From Bacteroidales bacterium M2 (GTDB lineage Bacteria; Bacteroidota; Bacteroidia; Bacteroidales; Muribaculaceae): 64,000 nucleotides of DNA. How positions within the stretch are numbered: the first letter of the stretch is position 1; every line of letters starts with the position of its first letter. The notes beneath the pieces were generated by a model. That model saw only the letters and a program-made list of their open reading frames with translations, did no database searches and had not been told where the DNA came from. Made by a program: the position numbers and the translations under genes. Positions 44,875-54,386 of the stretch are shown here, one piece after another. The stretch is from assembly GCA_001689415.1 (NCBI GenBank), contig LUJM01000034.1, positions 1,704 through 65,703 of the forward strand. Direction: 5' to 3'.

Positions 44875-45890
44875 AATCCACCAAGATAATATTATCTGTA
44901 TTAGCCACGGTACTCTTTGCCGGAGTTTCGTTAGCCTCGCGTCCGTCGGCATCGGGTGTCAAGGTTACGTCGTCGATTGACTCAGCCGTGGTGACTATGG
45001 GCAGTACAACGCATGTTCGTGTAACAGTGCAGATGCCCGAAAGCTCCGCGTCGAATGTTAATCTTGACGGCATGCCCGAACTTGCCGCCGGAAAAGAGTA
45101 TTTACCTTGGAACGGTGTGGATATCGTAGCCGTAGACAGTGCCTCGACAATAAGCGACGGCATGCGTACGATAGGCTATGATTATACAATACAGGCATTC
45201 GACCCGGGCACGCTTACGCTACCCCCGTTTGCGGTGGTGAGCGGAGCTGCAGATACAGCGCTTTCGAATGTGCTTACACTTAAGGTGTTGCCAGTAGAGC
45301 TTGACTCTGCGATGACCCTCAACCCTATGGCAAGTGTTGTAGCACCTGCAACAAAATGGTATGATTATATTCCTACATGGATTTTCTGGACGCTTCTTGC
45401 TCTTGTAATAGCAGCCCTTTGCGTGGTAGCATTTATACTGCTTCGCAAGCGCAAAGAAGAAGTTGAAATCCGCCGCAATCCACCGGTACCGCCGTACGAA
45501 CTCGCGATATCGCGACTCAATACACTCCGCACGAGCAATCTTGCTTCATCCGGCCAGGAAAAGGCATACTATACCGAGCTTGTAGATATCCTGCGTCAGT
45601 ACCTGCATGGCAGATTCGGAATCAATGCAATGGAGATGACTTCAACCCAAATAGTGAAGGCACTTCGTTCGAACCCAGAAACACGCATGTCGGCCGACCA
45701 GATGCGCTCCGTGCTGTCAATGGCCGACTTTGTGAAATTTGCAAAAGTGCGCCCCTTGCCCGACGACAATGTGAGAGCGATGACCCGCGCCCTCGATTTT
45801 GTAGAAGAAACGAAACCGGCCCCGGAACCCGATCCGGCAACATCCGAAGCCTCAAAACCTCAAGACCAAAAGACCACCCGACCACAATAG
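44871..45890 (+). CDS. Bat-operon membrane protein with BatD-like N-terminus and DUF4381-like C-terminus
   Basis: The 339 residues have a signal peptide (KIILSVLATVLFAGVSLAS), a periplasmic Ig-like region resembling BatD, one membrane helix (TWIFWTLLALVIAALCVVAFIL) and a cytosolic helical segment (YYTELVDILRQYLHGRFGI) similar to DUF4381. The extra BatD-like gene between DUF58 and batA is common in Bacteroidales. It probably assembles with BatA and BatB at the membrane. Confidence 0.85.
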   Translation: MKSTKIILSVLATVLFAGVSLASRPSASGVKVTSSIDSAVVTMGSTTHVRVTVQMPESSASNVNLDGMPELAAGKEYLPWNGVDIVAVDSASTISDGMRTIGYDYTIQAFDPGTLTLPPFAVVSGAADTALSNVLTLKVLPVELDSAMTLNPMASVVAPATKWYDYIPTWIFWTLLALVIAALCVVAFILLRKRKEEVEIRRNPPVPPYELAISRLNTLRTSNLASSGQEKAYYTELVDILRQYLHGRFGINAMEMTSTQIVKALRSNPETRMSADQMRSVLSMADFVKFAKVRPLPDDNVRAMTRALDFVEETKPAPEPDPATSEASKPQDQKTTRPQ

Positions 45891-45893
45891 TAT

Positions 45894-46880
45894 ATGCAGT
45901 TCGCTCATCCCAATTTTTTATGGACACTCCTTGTCCTGGTGCCACTGATAATATGGTACGTGCTCAAGCAGCGCCGACTCCATGCAACCTTGGCACTATC
46001 GACAACGTTGCCATTCGCAACACTGCCTCGCACGTGGAAGCAATATTTGCGTCATCTGCTCTTCTTGCTGCGTCTGGCCACGCTTGCCTGCCTTATAATT
46101 GTCATGGCCCGTCCACAATTGCGCGACAGTTGGCGCACCACCTCGACCGAGGGTACGGATATCGTGATTGCCATGGACGTGTCGTCGTCGATGCTCGCCC
46201 GCGACTTCGTTCCCGACCGCTTCGAGGCTGCCAAGAATGTAGCCGCACAGTTTATCTCGGGCCGAGAAAGCGATAATATAGGTATTGTGATTTTTGCCGG
46301 CGAAAGTCTTACGGGTGTTCCAATGACGGTAGACCGCTCGCAGCTGTTGCAGTATCTGCAAACGCTTTCGATGAACGTACTCGAAGACGGTACGGCTATC
46401 GGCGACGGCATAGCAACCTCGCTCAACCGCCTCAAAGAAGGTAAGGCCAAGAGCAAGAGTATAATCCTGCTCACCGACGGTAGTAACAATACCGGCGTTG
46501 TGGCACCTATTACGGCGTCGGAAGTGGCCAAGGAACTTGGTGTAAAAATCTATACAATAGGTATCGGCACAAATGGTAACGCACCTTATCCGACCCGAAC
46601 CATTACAGGCCGCATAGAATTTACCCCCCAGCCTGTTGTAATCGACGAGGCAACCCTCGAGACCATAGCCCAAAAGACGGGAGGCAAGTACTTCAGAGCA
46701 ACCAACAATCGAGTACTCGAAGACATATTCTCGGAAATCGATTCACTCGAAAAGACACAGATGGATGTACGCCACTTCTCGCATACCGAAGACAATTACA
46801 TGCTATGGGCATGGCTTGCTTTCGCATTTTTCGCACTTGAACTACTCCTCAGATATACAGTGCTCCGCACTATACCCTAA
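45894..46880 (+). CDS. batA: BatA, VWA-domain aerotolerance protein
   Basis: The 328 residues have two N-terminal helices flanking the conserved FxHPxxLWxL start (FAHPNFLWTLLVLVPLIIWYVL). A periplasm-facing VWA domain with MIDAS DVSSSM and TDGSNNTG follows, then a C-terminal helix. In Bacteroides fragilis Bat genes contribute to aerotolerance; a cell-envelope role is now favoured. It is six bases from batB. Confidence 0.94.
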   Translation: MQFAHPNFLWTLLVLVPLIIWYVLKQRRLHATLALSTTLPFATLPRTWKQYLRHLLFLLRLATLACLIIVMARPQLRDSWRTTSTEGTDIVIAMDVSSSMLARDFVPDRFEAAKNVAAQFISGRESDNIGIVIFAGESLTGVPMTVDRSQLLQYLQTLSMNVLEDGTAIGDGIATSLNRLKEGKAKSKSIILLTDGSNNTGVVAPITASEVAKELGVKIYTIGIGTNGNAPYPTRTITGRIEFTPQPVVIDEATLETIAQKTGGKYFRATNNRVLEDIFSEIDSLEKTQMDVRHFSHTEDNYMLWAWLAFAFFALELLLRYTVLRTIP

Positions 46881-46885
46881 CGCCT

Positions 46886-47905
46886 ATGTTTGATTTCGCA
46901 TATCCAACCCTGCTATATCTATTGCTGCTTGTGCCTGCAGTATGGCTGCTCTTCTGGGCAGCCCGCATGTCGCGCCGTGCCAAATTGCGTCGCTTCGGCC
47001 GAGCAGATATCGTGGCACATCTGATGCCCGATGCATCAAGGTATACCCCGGCAGTGAAGATTACATTGCAGCTTATAGCCCTTGTGGCCATAGTTATCAT
47101 GCTTGCCCGCCCGCGCTACGGAGCAACCGAAAAGACCGAGACCTCGGCCGGAATCGAGGTTATGATAGCCTTCGACGTTTCGAACTCAATGATGGCATCG
47201 TCGACCGACCGACCGGACGGAATACCACGTATCGACCGCGCACGCCTGTTGCTCGAGAAACTTGTAGACAAACTCGACAACGACAAGGTAGGCCTGATAA
47301 TCTTTGCAGGCAACTCCAAGATGCAGCTGCCGCTTACGAGCGACTTCTATACCGCCAAGATGTATCTCAACGAACTTTCGCCGTCGTTGATCAGCTATCA
47401 GGGCACAGATATGTCGAGCGCAATCAAAATGGCAATGAACGGTTTCTCACCGGCAGAGGATATGCACAAGGCGATAATCTTGATTACCGATGCCGAGGAC
47501 CACGAAGGCGAGGCCGTGAAGACTGCCAAGCTTGCTGCAGAGAACGGAATACAGCTCGACGTAATCGGCCTCGGAACCCCGCAGGGCGCTATCCTGCCCG
47601 GATTTACTGACAATGAAGGCCGTCCGGTCGTGACCAAGCTCAATGAGGAAATTGCCAAGGAAATAGCCAAGGCCGGCGACGGTATCTATGTCAACGGAGC
47701 ATCACCGTCGGCGCTTAGCGACCTTGAGAACCAGCTTGACAAATTGCAAAAATCAGAATTCAGCAGCGTCAACTATACCGCCGGTGCCGAGCAGTTCCCG
47801 ACTTTTGCATTCCTCGCTTTTCTATTCCTACTCATTGATGTCTTTGTAGTAGAGCGTAAAATCAGCTGGCTCAAAGGTGTAAACTTCTTTACCGGTAAGA
47901 AATAA
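46886..47905 (+). CDS. batB: BatB, VWA-domain aerotolerance protein
   Basis: The 339 residues mirror BatA: two N-terminal helices (TLLYLLLLVPAVWLLFWAAR), a VWA domain with MIDAS FDVSNSMMAS and TDAEDHEG, and a C-terminal helix (FLAFLFLLIDVFVV). A paralogue of BatA from tandem duplication. It likely forms a complex with BatA and BatC. Confidence 0.94.
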   Translation: MFDFAYPTLLYLLLLVPAVWLLFWAARMSRRAKLRRFGRADIVAHLMPDASRYTPAVKITLQLIALVAIVIMLARPRYGATEKTETSAGIEVMIAFDVSNSMMASSTDRPDGIPRIDRARLLLEKLVDKLDNDKVGLIIFAGNSKMQLPLTSDFYTAKMYLNELSPSLISYQGTDMSSAIKMAMNGFSPAEDMHKAIILITDAEDHEGEAVKTAKLAAENGIQLDVIGLGTPQGAILPGFTDNEGRPVVTKLNEEIAKEIAKAGDGIYVNGASPSALSDLENQLDKLQKSEFSSVNYTAGAEQFPTFAFLAFLFLLIDVFVVERKISWLKGVNFFTGKK

Positions 47906-47911
47906 GTAGAC

Positions 47912-48742
47912 ATGGCTATGAAGCGGAATTATATATTGATATTAAGTCTGTTGACGTTTGGCATGGCATCGGCGCAGATGTCGATGCCCGACAGTAGCGC
48001 AGTAAATGCTCCGGCAGAAGTACAGGAAAAAGCTCAGATAAAGGGTATTTACAATACACCGTCGGAGTCGTATAAAGACGAGCGAAACGCTATCCGCAGA
48101 GGTAACAAGCTCTTTGATGCAGAGAAGTATCATCAGGCGCTCGAAGCCTACGACAAGGCGCTGCAGGTCAACGAGGGCTCGATACGAGGCAGATATAACA
48201 AGGCAGTGGCCTTGCTGCAACTGCAGAGCGACGACAACAAGGGTACAGAGAATGACCCCCGCGCCCTTGCTGCCGATATTTTCGCGAATCTTATCGACGA
48301 TGCTAAAAAGTATGATAAGGAAATTGCCGAAAAATCGTACTACAACCTTGGCAATATGTCGTTTAACGACGAACAATATGATCAGAGCATCGCGATGTAC
48401 AAGAGTTCGCTGCGCCTGAATCCGGATAATCAGCAAGCCCGCGAGAACCTGCGCCTTGCCCAGCTCAAAAAGCAGGAACAAGAGCAGAACCAGGACCAGC
48501 AGGATAATCAGGATAAACAGGACAACAAGGATCAGCAGCAACAACAACAGCAACAGCAACAGCAGGATCAGCAACAACAGGACCAGCAGCAACAACAGCA
48601 GCAGCCTCAGGAACAACCGATGACCCAGTCGGCCCAGCAGATACTGCAGTCGATGCAAAATAAAGAAAACGCTACACGACGCAAAGTCAAAGAAGAAGAA
48701 CAGCCTGCAGGCGGTCGTCCGCAGACAGATAAACCCTGGTAG
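47912..48742 (+). CDS. batC: BatC, TPR protein with polyglutamine tract
   Basis: The 276 residues have a signal peptide (ILILSLLTFGMASA), TPR units (YHQALEAYDKALQVNEGS, YDQSIAMYKSSLRLNPDNQQARENL) and then a long Gln/Asp-rich low-complexity region from about residue 190, made of CAG/CAA codons (48520-48610). A basic end follows. Periplasmic scaffold for the Bat complex. Start at 47912 or at the second Met (47918). Confidence 0.92.
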   Translation: MAMKRNYILILSLLTFGMASAQMSMPDSSAVNAPAEVQEKAQIKGIYNTPSESYKDERNAIRRGNKLFDAEKYHQALEAYDKALQVNEGSIRGRYNKAVALLQLQSDDNKGTENDPRALAADIFANLIDDAKKYDKEIAEKSYYNLGNMSFNDEQYDQSIAMYKSSLRLNPDNQQARENLRLAQLKKQEQEQNQDQQDNQDKQDNKDQQQQQQQQQQQDQQQQDQQQQQQQPQEQPMTQSAQQILQSMQNKENATRRKVKEEEQPAGGRPQTDKPW

Positions 48743-48756
48743 AAAAGGAAATCACT

Positions 48757-50562
48757 ATGATGCAACGACGTTTCATACTATATCTGGCCTTCTTGCTGAC
48801 GGTACTCGGTGTATCGGCGGCAAATTTCCAGCTAATGCAGCCGCGCAATGTGGTAGAGGGCCGCAATTTCGCACTGACATTCCGATTGACTGACGGAGAG
48901 GCAAATCCGCCGGCGGCTCCCGAGCTTGAAGGTTGCAAGCTTCTCTACGGTCCAACGACATCTACGATGCAGAGTACCGAGATTATGAATGGACGCATGA
49001 CGTCGACCTACTCGATAGACTATACATTCACTTATCGTGCTGAAAAAGCCGGAGAGGTGCATGTACCTGCCGTAACGGTGTCGTGCGAGGGTAAGTCGCT
49101 ATCGTCGCGTGCGGCAACATTCAGCATATTGCCTGCCGACCGCAACCAGCAGTCGCAGGGCGGATATGACAGCGGCAGCCAATCGGGTTCGGCATCATCG
49201 CAGGCATCGGGACGAATCAGTGCCGACGACCTTTTTGTGCGTGTGTCGTTCTCAAAATCGAGTGTTTATGAGCAAGAGCCTGTAGTGGCGACTATTAAGG
49301 TTTATACCAAGTATGACATCTCGTCGTTTATGGTAACCACGCAGCCTGCATTCGAGGGCTTCCTTACCGAAGAACTGCCTGTCAACTTTGAAAGCCAGAT
49401 GGAGCATTTCAATGGCCAGAACTACCAGACAGCAGTACTCAAACGACTGTTGCTATATCCGCAGCGTCCCGGAAAACTGAGTGTCAACTCGGGTAAGTAT
49501 GATGTGACCGTAGTTCAATACGAGACTGTGAATATGGGTTTCTTCCGTACGCAGCGACCAATCGAGCGCCAGGTGACAACATCGTCGAATGCGGCAGCCC
49601 TTCAGGTAAATGCTTTGCCCGAGCCTAAACCGGCAGGTTTTAGCGGTGCTGTAGGTTCGTTTAGCGTTGAGACTAAGCTTGAGCCTGAATTGTTGCGTAC
49701 TAACGAAGCCGCCGTATATTCGTATATCGTAAAAGGTCGTGGTAATATCAAGTTCCTGTCGGAACCGACGATACAGTTCCCCTCGGGTATCGATGCCTAT
49801 ACTCCTAAGACTGATATCCAGGCGCAGGTAGTAGGGGGTACGAATATGAGCGGTACTTTCCGCACCGATATAACCTTTGTGCCGCAAGAGGTCGGCAACT
49901 TCACAATCGAGGGAGTGCCGTTTGTGTACTTCGATCTTGACAGTAAGTCTTACAAGACTATAGATGTGGCAGATACACCTATCAAGGTGTTGCGCGGCCT
50001 GTCGAGCGCACCTGCCCCCCAGCAGAATACTATTGACAATACTATCGATGATATTCTCCATATCAAGCCTATCAATGCCGAGGATCAGACATTTGAACTT
50101 GACTATAGTTTCCGTCAGACCTATTATTGGCTCGCGTACTTGTTGGTAGCTCTAATCCTTGCAGGCGTGATAATCGTATATCGCCGTCATATCAGATTAC
50201 AGTCTGATGTTGTAGGCCGACGCCTTGCCAAGGCTTCGCGAGTGGCAAGCAAACGCCTCAAAGCAGCCCGTACCTTTATGGACCGCCATGAGAATGACAA
50301 GTTCTTCGAGGCCGTGTCGGGCGCATTGTGGGGATATATGTCAGATAAACTGTCGATTCCCGCATCGCAGCTGACCCGCGACAATATCTCGGCCAAGCTC
50401 TCGGATTATGGTCTTGGTCAGGAGCAGATAAGTGGCGTGGTAGACGTACTTGACCGCTGCGAAATGGCCCGCTTCACGCCCAACACCGATGCCGACGTGG
50501 CCGAAATATATCAGGAAGCAACCGATGCAATTAATAATATTGAAAACGTGGCAAGACGATGA
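48757..50562 (+). CDS. batD: BatD, aerotolerance protein
   Basis: The 601 residues have a signal peptide (FILYLAFLLTVLGVSAA), the family opening (VVEGRNFALTFRLTDGE), three Ig-like periplasmic domains, one membrane helix (WLAYLLVALILAGVIIVYRR) and a cytosolic helical end that contains a DUF4381-like segment (FFEAVSGALWGYMSDKL). Full length for the family. Its stop overlaps batE as ATGA. Confidence 0.93.
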   Translation: MMQRRFILYLAFLLTVLGVSAANFQLMQPRNVVEGRNFALTFRLTDGEANPPAAPELEGCKLLYGPTTSTMQSTEIMNGRMTSTYSIDYTFTYRAEKAGEVHVPAVTVSCEGKSLSSRAATFSILPADRNQQSQGGYDSGSQSGSASSQASGRISADDLFVRVSFSKSSVYEQEPVVATIKVYTKYDISSFMVTTQPAFEGFLTEELPVNFESQMEHFNGQNYQTAVLKRLLLYPQRPGKLSVNSGKYDVTVVQYETVNMGFFRTQRPIERQVTTSSNAAALQVNALPEPKPAGFSGAVGSFSVETKLEPELLRTNEAAVYSYIVKGRGNIKFLSEPTIQFPSGIDAYTPKTDIQAQVVGGTNMSGTFRTDITFVPQEVGNFTIEGVPFVYFDLDSKSYKTIDVADTPIKVLRGLSSAPAPQQNTIDNTIDDILHIKPINAEDQTFELDYSFRQTYYWLAYLLVALILAGVIIVYRRHIRLQSDVVGRRLAKASRVASKRLKAARTFMDRHENDKFFEAVSGALWGYMSDKLSIPASQLTRDNISAKLSDYGLGQEQISGVVDVLDRCEMARFTPNTDADVAEIYQEATDAINNIENVARR

Positions 50563-51335
50563 AAAAGATATTTTCGATACTTATCATGCTGATCTTCGGT
50601 GTCAGCGCCTATGCCCTCAGTATTGGACAGCGTGCCGATTCGGCCTATAATGCCGAGAATTATCGACTTGCGATAGATCTATATCAGAAATCATTGGCCG
50701 AAGAAGGCCGCTCGAGCGACTTGTATTACAATCTTGGCAATGCGTACTATCGCAGCGACAAGCTCGGTATGGCCGTAGTGTGCTATGAGCGTTCGCTGCG
50801 CCTTGACCCGACCAACGACGATGCCCGCAGCAATCTCGAGTTTGTAAGAAGCCGTATCATGGACCGTCCGGAAGACGATACAGCATTCCTTGCCGAGGTG
50901 CATCATTCGATACTTAGCTCGATGACCGCTGATGCTTGGGCGTGGACTGCATTTGCCATTTTTGTGCTGCTAATGGGTGCGGTGGCTCTGTATATTTTCT
51001 CGACAAATGTAGGCTTGCGCAAGACAGGCTTTTTCGGTGGCCTTGTGCTGTTGGTATTGTTTGCCTACACCCTTGTTGTAGCATCGGATGCAACATCGGT
51101 TGCATCGTCGCACGAAACCGCCGTTGTTATATCGCCGAGCACGCAGTTGTCGTCGGCACCGAGGGCATCTAAAACCTCTGCCGACAAGGTCGTTACCCTT
51201 CACGAAGGTACAACGGTTGAAATCGTAGACAGTGTGCCGACGCCCGATGACCCGGTATCACCTATGTGGTATAATGTTAAAATCAACAATGCCACAAAAG
51301 CGTGGTTGAGGTCAAGCGACGTTGAGAGAATATAA
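50559..51335 (+). CDS. batE: BatE, TPR and SH3-like protein
   Basis: The 258 residues have a signal peptide (FSILIMLIFGVSAYAL), TPR repeats (DLYYNLGNAYYRSDKLGMAVVCYERSLRLDP), two membrane helices and a C-terminal bacterial SH3-like domain (VTLHEGTTVEIVDS, AWLRSSDVERI). Last gene of the Bat operon; a weak AT-rich palindrome follows. Confidence 0.92.
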   Translation: MKKIFSILIMLIFGVSAYALSIGQRADSAYNAENYRLAIDLYQKSLAEEGRSSDLYYNLGNAYYRSDKLGMAVVCYERSLRLDPTNDDARSNLEFVRSRIMDRPEDDTAFLAEVHHSILSSMTADAWAWTAFAIFVLLMGAVALYIFSTNVGLRKTGFFGGLVLLVLFAYTLVVASDATSVASSHETAVVISPSTQLSSAPRASKTSADKVVTLHEGTTVEIVDSVPTPDDPVSPMWYNVKINNATKAWLRSSDVERI

Positions 51336-51466
51336 ATGTGTTTTAAAACATATTTATTTTTTGCCATTTTGTTTGCATAAATGAAATAATGGTGTTAATT
51401 TAGCACATCCTAAAACTAAACAACAAAACAACACGAATAATTAACCCACGAAAAGCGACCTAAGAT

Positions 51467-51724
51467 ATGACAAAGACAATCACCTTCAACGAACTACGTC
51501 GACTCAAAGACCGTTTACCCGACGGCTCGATGCACCAGATCGCCGACCGTCTCAATACAACAGTTCAAACAGTTCGCAACTACTTCGGTGGCAGCAATTA
51601 CGACTTCGGTAAAAACTGTGGCGTACATATAGAGCCGGGTCCCGACGGTGGAATCGTGGTCCTCGATGACAGCACAATCTACGACATGGCCGTAGAAATC
51701 CTGCAAGGACAGGAGGCAGAGTAA
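51467..51724 (+). CDS. small HTH-like DNA-binding protein
   Basis: The 85 residues contain a helix-turn-helix-like segment (HQIADRLNTTVQTVRNYFGG) and a short beta-rich C-terminus (VHIEPGPDGGIVVLDD). Such proteins are conserved in Bacteroidales without a known target. It has its own leader after the Bat operon and a terminator just downstream. Confidence 0.8.
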   Translation: MTKTITFNELRRLKDRLPDGSMHQIADRLNTTVQTVRNYFGGSNYDFGKNCGVHIEPGPDGGIVVLDDSTIYDMAVEILQGQEAE

Positions 51725-51756
51725 GCTGCTTTCCGGTTTACACTTACAAGACATAA

Positions 51757-51794
51757 AAAAGGACGCTCATGCACATTCATGACGCGTCCTTTTA
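51757..51794 (+). terminator. intrinsic terminator after the HTH gene
   Basis: Stem ggacgc-tcatg/catga-c-gcgtcc with a 6-nt loop and one bulged base is preceded by A6 and followed by TTTTAT. Confidence 0.75.
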
Positions 51795-51837
51795 TAATTA
51801 TTATCTCTCCAATTCCTCATAACACAGATTGTATATT

Positions 51838-52944
51838 ATGCGATATATAACCGTTGCCATACACACCTACGAGAAGGCTCTTGCACTGCGAACGCTGCTC
51901 GAAAGCGAGGGCATAAGTGTGGAGTTGAATAATGTTAATCTCGAAGTACCCGGTTTTTCATCGGGTGTGCGTGTTCGAATTCCCGAACCTGATCTGCCTT
52001 TGGCTCTGAGAATTATTGAGAATAAGGAGCTATTCCTGCATCCGGGTGGCGGTGAGAGTAAGGAGCATACGATACTCGTGCCGGTTGATTTGAGCGAGAA
52101 TTCGTTCAAGGCAGTAGGCGTTGCTGCCAATATTGCCGCGACTGCGAAGGGTATATTGGTGCTTCTCTATAGTTATATCGATCCGTATATAGCCGGGAAT
52201 GTGCAGTTTACCGATAGTTTTTCGTACGAAGTTGGCGAGACCGGCGCTCGAGAGCTGATGATTGACAATGCCCGAAAGCTTCTGCATAATTTTTATGAGC
52301 GAGCCCGGTCGGCAATGAAGCGCGGGCATATGCCGGTTGTAAAAATCGAGCAGATTGTAGTAGAGGGTGTGCCTGAGGATGCGATAATCGAATATGCCAA
52401 GTCGCATGCGCCATATCTTATTGTAATGGGTACGCGCCGTGCCGACAAGAAGGAAAAGGACCTGATAGGAAGTGTTACAGCCCAGGTGCTCGACGAGGGT
52501 CGGTTTACGGTGCTTACCGTTCCGGAGCCTATCGAAGCCGAAGATTCGTTGAAGCCTCGTAATATCCTCTTTATGAGTAATCTCGATCAGGACGATATTT
52601 TAGCAATGGATGCGCTATACAGGCTTTTTGGTTCGAATTCGGCAAATGTGACGATAGTGCATATGCCAAATCGACGCCGCTTTTCACTCGCGTCAGCCGA
52701 CAAGGCATTGAGACGACTGAGCGATTATTGTCGCGATAATTTCAGTCACTATCATTTTATCTCTGTGCCGGTAAGCCAGGTTGATGTAGAAAAGGAATTT
52801 ATGGACCTACAGGATAAAAACCATTACGACCTTATCGTGGTACCCAACCGGCATCGAAATGCCTTCAGCCGCCTGTTCAATCCCGGCTTGGCGCATAAGA
52901 TATTGATATGCACCGATGTGCCGATGCTTGTGATACCGGTTTAG
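51838..52944 (+). CDS. tandem universal-stress protein with N-terminal DUF2007-like domain
   Basis: The start is ATG at 51838 (MRYITVAIHTYEKALALRTLL). Residues 1-65 resemble the DUF2007 signal-transducing fold (TLLESEGISVELNN and GVRVRIPEPDLPLALRII). Two UspA domains follow: the first starts TILVPVDLSENSFKAVGVA and ends with VMGTRRADKKEKDLIGSVTAQVL; the second runs NILFMSNLDQDD to the C-terminus and lacks the full ATP-binding glycine loop. A cytosolic stress-binding protein is likely. It converges with and overlaps the kinase gene by 4 bases. Confidence 0.85.
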   Translation: MRYITVAIHTYEKALALRTLLESEGISVELNNVNLEVPGFSSGVRVRIPEPDLPLALRIIENKELFLHPGGGESKEHTILVPVDLSENSFKAVGVAANIAATAKGILVLLYSYIDPYIAGNVQFTDSFSYEVGETGARELMIDNARKLLHNFYERARSAMKRGHMPVVKIEQIVVEGVPEDAIIEYAKSHAPYLIVMGTRRADKKEKDLIGSVTAQVLDEGRFTVLTVPEPIEAEDSLKPRNILFMSNLDQDDILAMDALYRLFGSNSANVTIVHMPNRRRFSLASADKALRRLSDYCRDNFSHYHFISVPVSQVDVEKEFMDLQDKNHYDLIVVPNRHRNAFSRLFNPGLAHKILICTDVPMLVIPV

Positions 52945-53426
52945 AATTCAATCGTTTCGAAATCTTCATCGTCCTGTGGTCGCTCGAAATTTGCATAAAA
53001 CTGCTTGAGTTGTTCGACGGGTACGATTTGGTCGTTAGGGCCAGATCCGATGCGCTCTGACAGACGTTTGGCGAGGATGTCGAATGGAACTTGCAGGTAT
53101 ACGAAATGGGCATCGGAACCGGCCTGACGGCAAACAGCAGATATAGCATCGCGGTTGACGCGCTTGCACATTGTTGCGTCAACTACGATGCTTTTTCCTT
53201 GCATAAGGAGATTGCGGGCTAAAGACATTATTTTTGTATTTACGGCCATAAAGGCAGCCTTTCGTTGCTCGGGCGCCAATGATGTGAAGTCTTCGCCGTA
53301 TTCATCCCAGATTAATTCGTCGGCGGAAATGCGGACGTAGCCTTGGCTCTCGAGAATGCGTGAGTACCTCGTTTTTCCCGAGCCGCTAATTCCGCACATT
53401 ATAATAGCTCTTGAATCAGACGCCAT
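52941..53426 (-). CDS. P-loop kinase-like ATPase (zeta-toxin/polynucleotide-kinase type)
   Basis: The start is set at 53426 (MASDSRAIIMCGISGSGKT), overlapping the DUF362 stop by 11 bases. The 161 residues have Walker A GISGSGKT, an ISADELIWDEYG acidic segment, IVVDATMCKRVNRDAI and a lid with arginines (ILAKRLSERIG). It resembles small-molecule or RNA kinases with an AAA_33 fold. No antitoxin partner is seen, so a toxin role is unlikely. Confidence 0.85.
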   Translation of the reverse strand: MASDSRAIIMCGISGSGKTRYSRILESQGYVRISADELIWDEYGEDFTSLAPEQRKAAFMAVNTKIMSLARNLLMQGKSIVVDATMCKRVNRDAISAVCRQAGSDAHFVYLQVPFDILAKRLSERIGSGPNDQIVPVEQLKQFYANFERPQDDEDFETIEF

Positions 53427-54336
53427 TGCTTGTTGATTCGTTTGCAACTTCTTCGATAATGTAATTCTGCCGTCCGAGACCGAGCTCTTCGGCATAGTCG
53501 AGCAGGTGAATGGCATTGCGCTCTTCGATGCGTTCGATCAGGTGGATTTTGCCCGGGTCAGGAGAGTTGTATACCATGTCGACACATGCACGGTCGAGGG
53601 CTACCGGATCGAGAGATGCAAGAATACCTATGTCGGCCATTCGTATTGGTTCTGGCTGTGCAACGCAGTCGCAGTCGACTGATAGGTTGTTGGCAACGCT
53701 GATATAAAGTATCTTATCTCCGGCATGGTCGAAAACAGCTTCGCAAGCCTCGGCCATGGATTCAAGAAAAACGTCTTGCGGTGGAATGGCGGACCAGTCT
53801 ATAGGAATCGCATTGGATTTACCTCCGGTATGTACCCACGCCTTGCCAGCCGATGAAGCCATGCCGATTGCTACGTTTTTAAGGGCGCCGCCGAAACCTC
53901 CCATAGGGTGGCCTTTGAAGTGAGAAAGAACGACAGTAAAATCATAGTCAGCCCAATTGTGGCCAATGAGGGCGTAGGGCAGGTGCTTGAAGTTCTTGAC
54001 AGGGAGCACCATGTCTTCGCCCTCGGCATCCATAATGTCGACCGGGGCAATGGCTGTGAAACCGTGTTCGGCTGCTGTCTGAAGGTGGTCGGCGGTAGTG
54101 TTGCGCTTGCCGTCGTAGGCGGTGTTACATTCCACAATGGTGCCGTTTACCAGCTGTACAAATTTTTTGATAACATCAGTAGAGAGGTGGTTGGGGTTGC
54201 CGGCCTCGCCGGTCGACAACTTTATTGCTACGCGACCTTCGGCTTTTCGTCCAAGACACTCGTATACCTTTACAAGATTGTCTGCCGTAATTCGCCGACA
54301 AAAATATACCACCGATGGCTGAGATTGTTTTTCCAT
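53416..54336 (-). CDS. DUF362 domain protein
   Basis: The 306 residues have the DUF362 core: RVAIKLSTGE, a long central domain with VVLSHFKGHPMGGFGGALKN and GMASSAGK, and DIGILASLDPVALDRACVD. The C-terminal 2x[4Fe-4S] ferredoxin extension found in many members is absent. Function unknown; some relatives are linked to iron-sulfur or redox processes. It is co-transcribed with the downstream kinase gene. Confidence 0.9.
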   Translation of the reverse strand: MEKQSQPSVVYFCRRITADNLVKVYECLGRKAEGRVAIKLSTGEAGNPNHLSTDVIKKFVQLVNGTIVECNTAYDGKRNTTADHLQTAAEHGFTAIAPVDIMDAEGEDMVLPVKNFKHLPYALIGHNWADYDFTVVLSHFKGHPMGGFGGALKNVAIGMASSAGKAWVHTGGKSNAIPIDWSAIPPQDVFLESMAEACEAVFDHAGDKILYISVANNLSVDCDCVAQPEPIRMADIGILASLDPVALDRACVDMVYNSPDPGKIHLIERIEERNAIHLLDYAEELGLGRQNYIIEEVANESTSNGV

Positions 54337-54361
54337 ATTATAGATGTTTATTTTGACTTGG

Positions 54362-54369
54362 CAAATATA
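54362..54369 (-). promoter_or_regulatory. -7 element of the DUF362-kinase operon
   Basis: The minus strand reads TATATTTG (TAnnTTTG) 26 bases before the DUF362 start. Confidence 0.5.
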
Positions 54370-54386
54370 GTATTTTTATTCCCGGT

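Noticed and set aside
43969..44952. Minus-strand frame of 327 codons opposite the DUF58 gene
   Set aside because: A shadow of DUF58; its product has no recognisable domain and no plausible operon position.
52941..54336. Zeta-type toxin system
   Set aside because: The P-loop protein has no antitoxin gene next to it and is coupled to DUF362; a metabolic or RNA kinase role is more likely.
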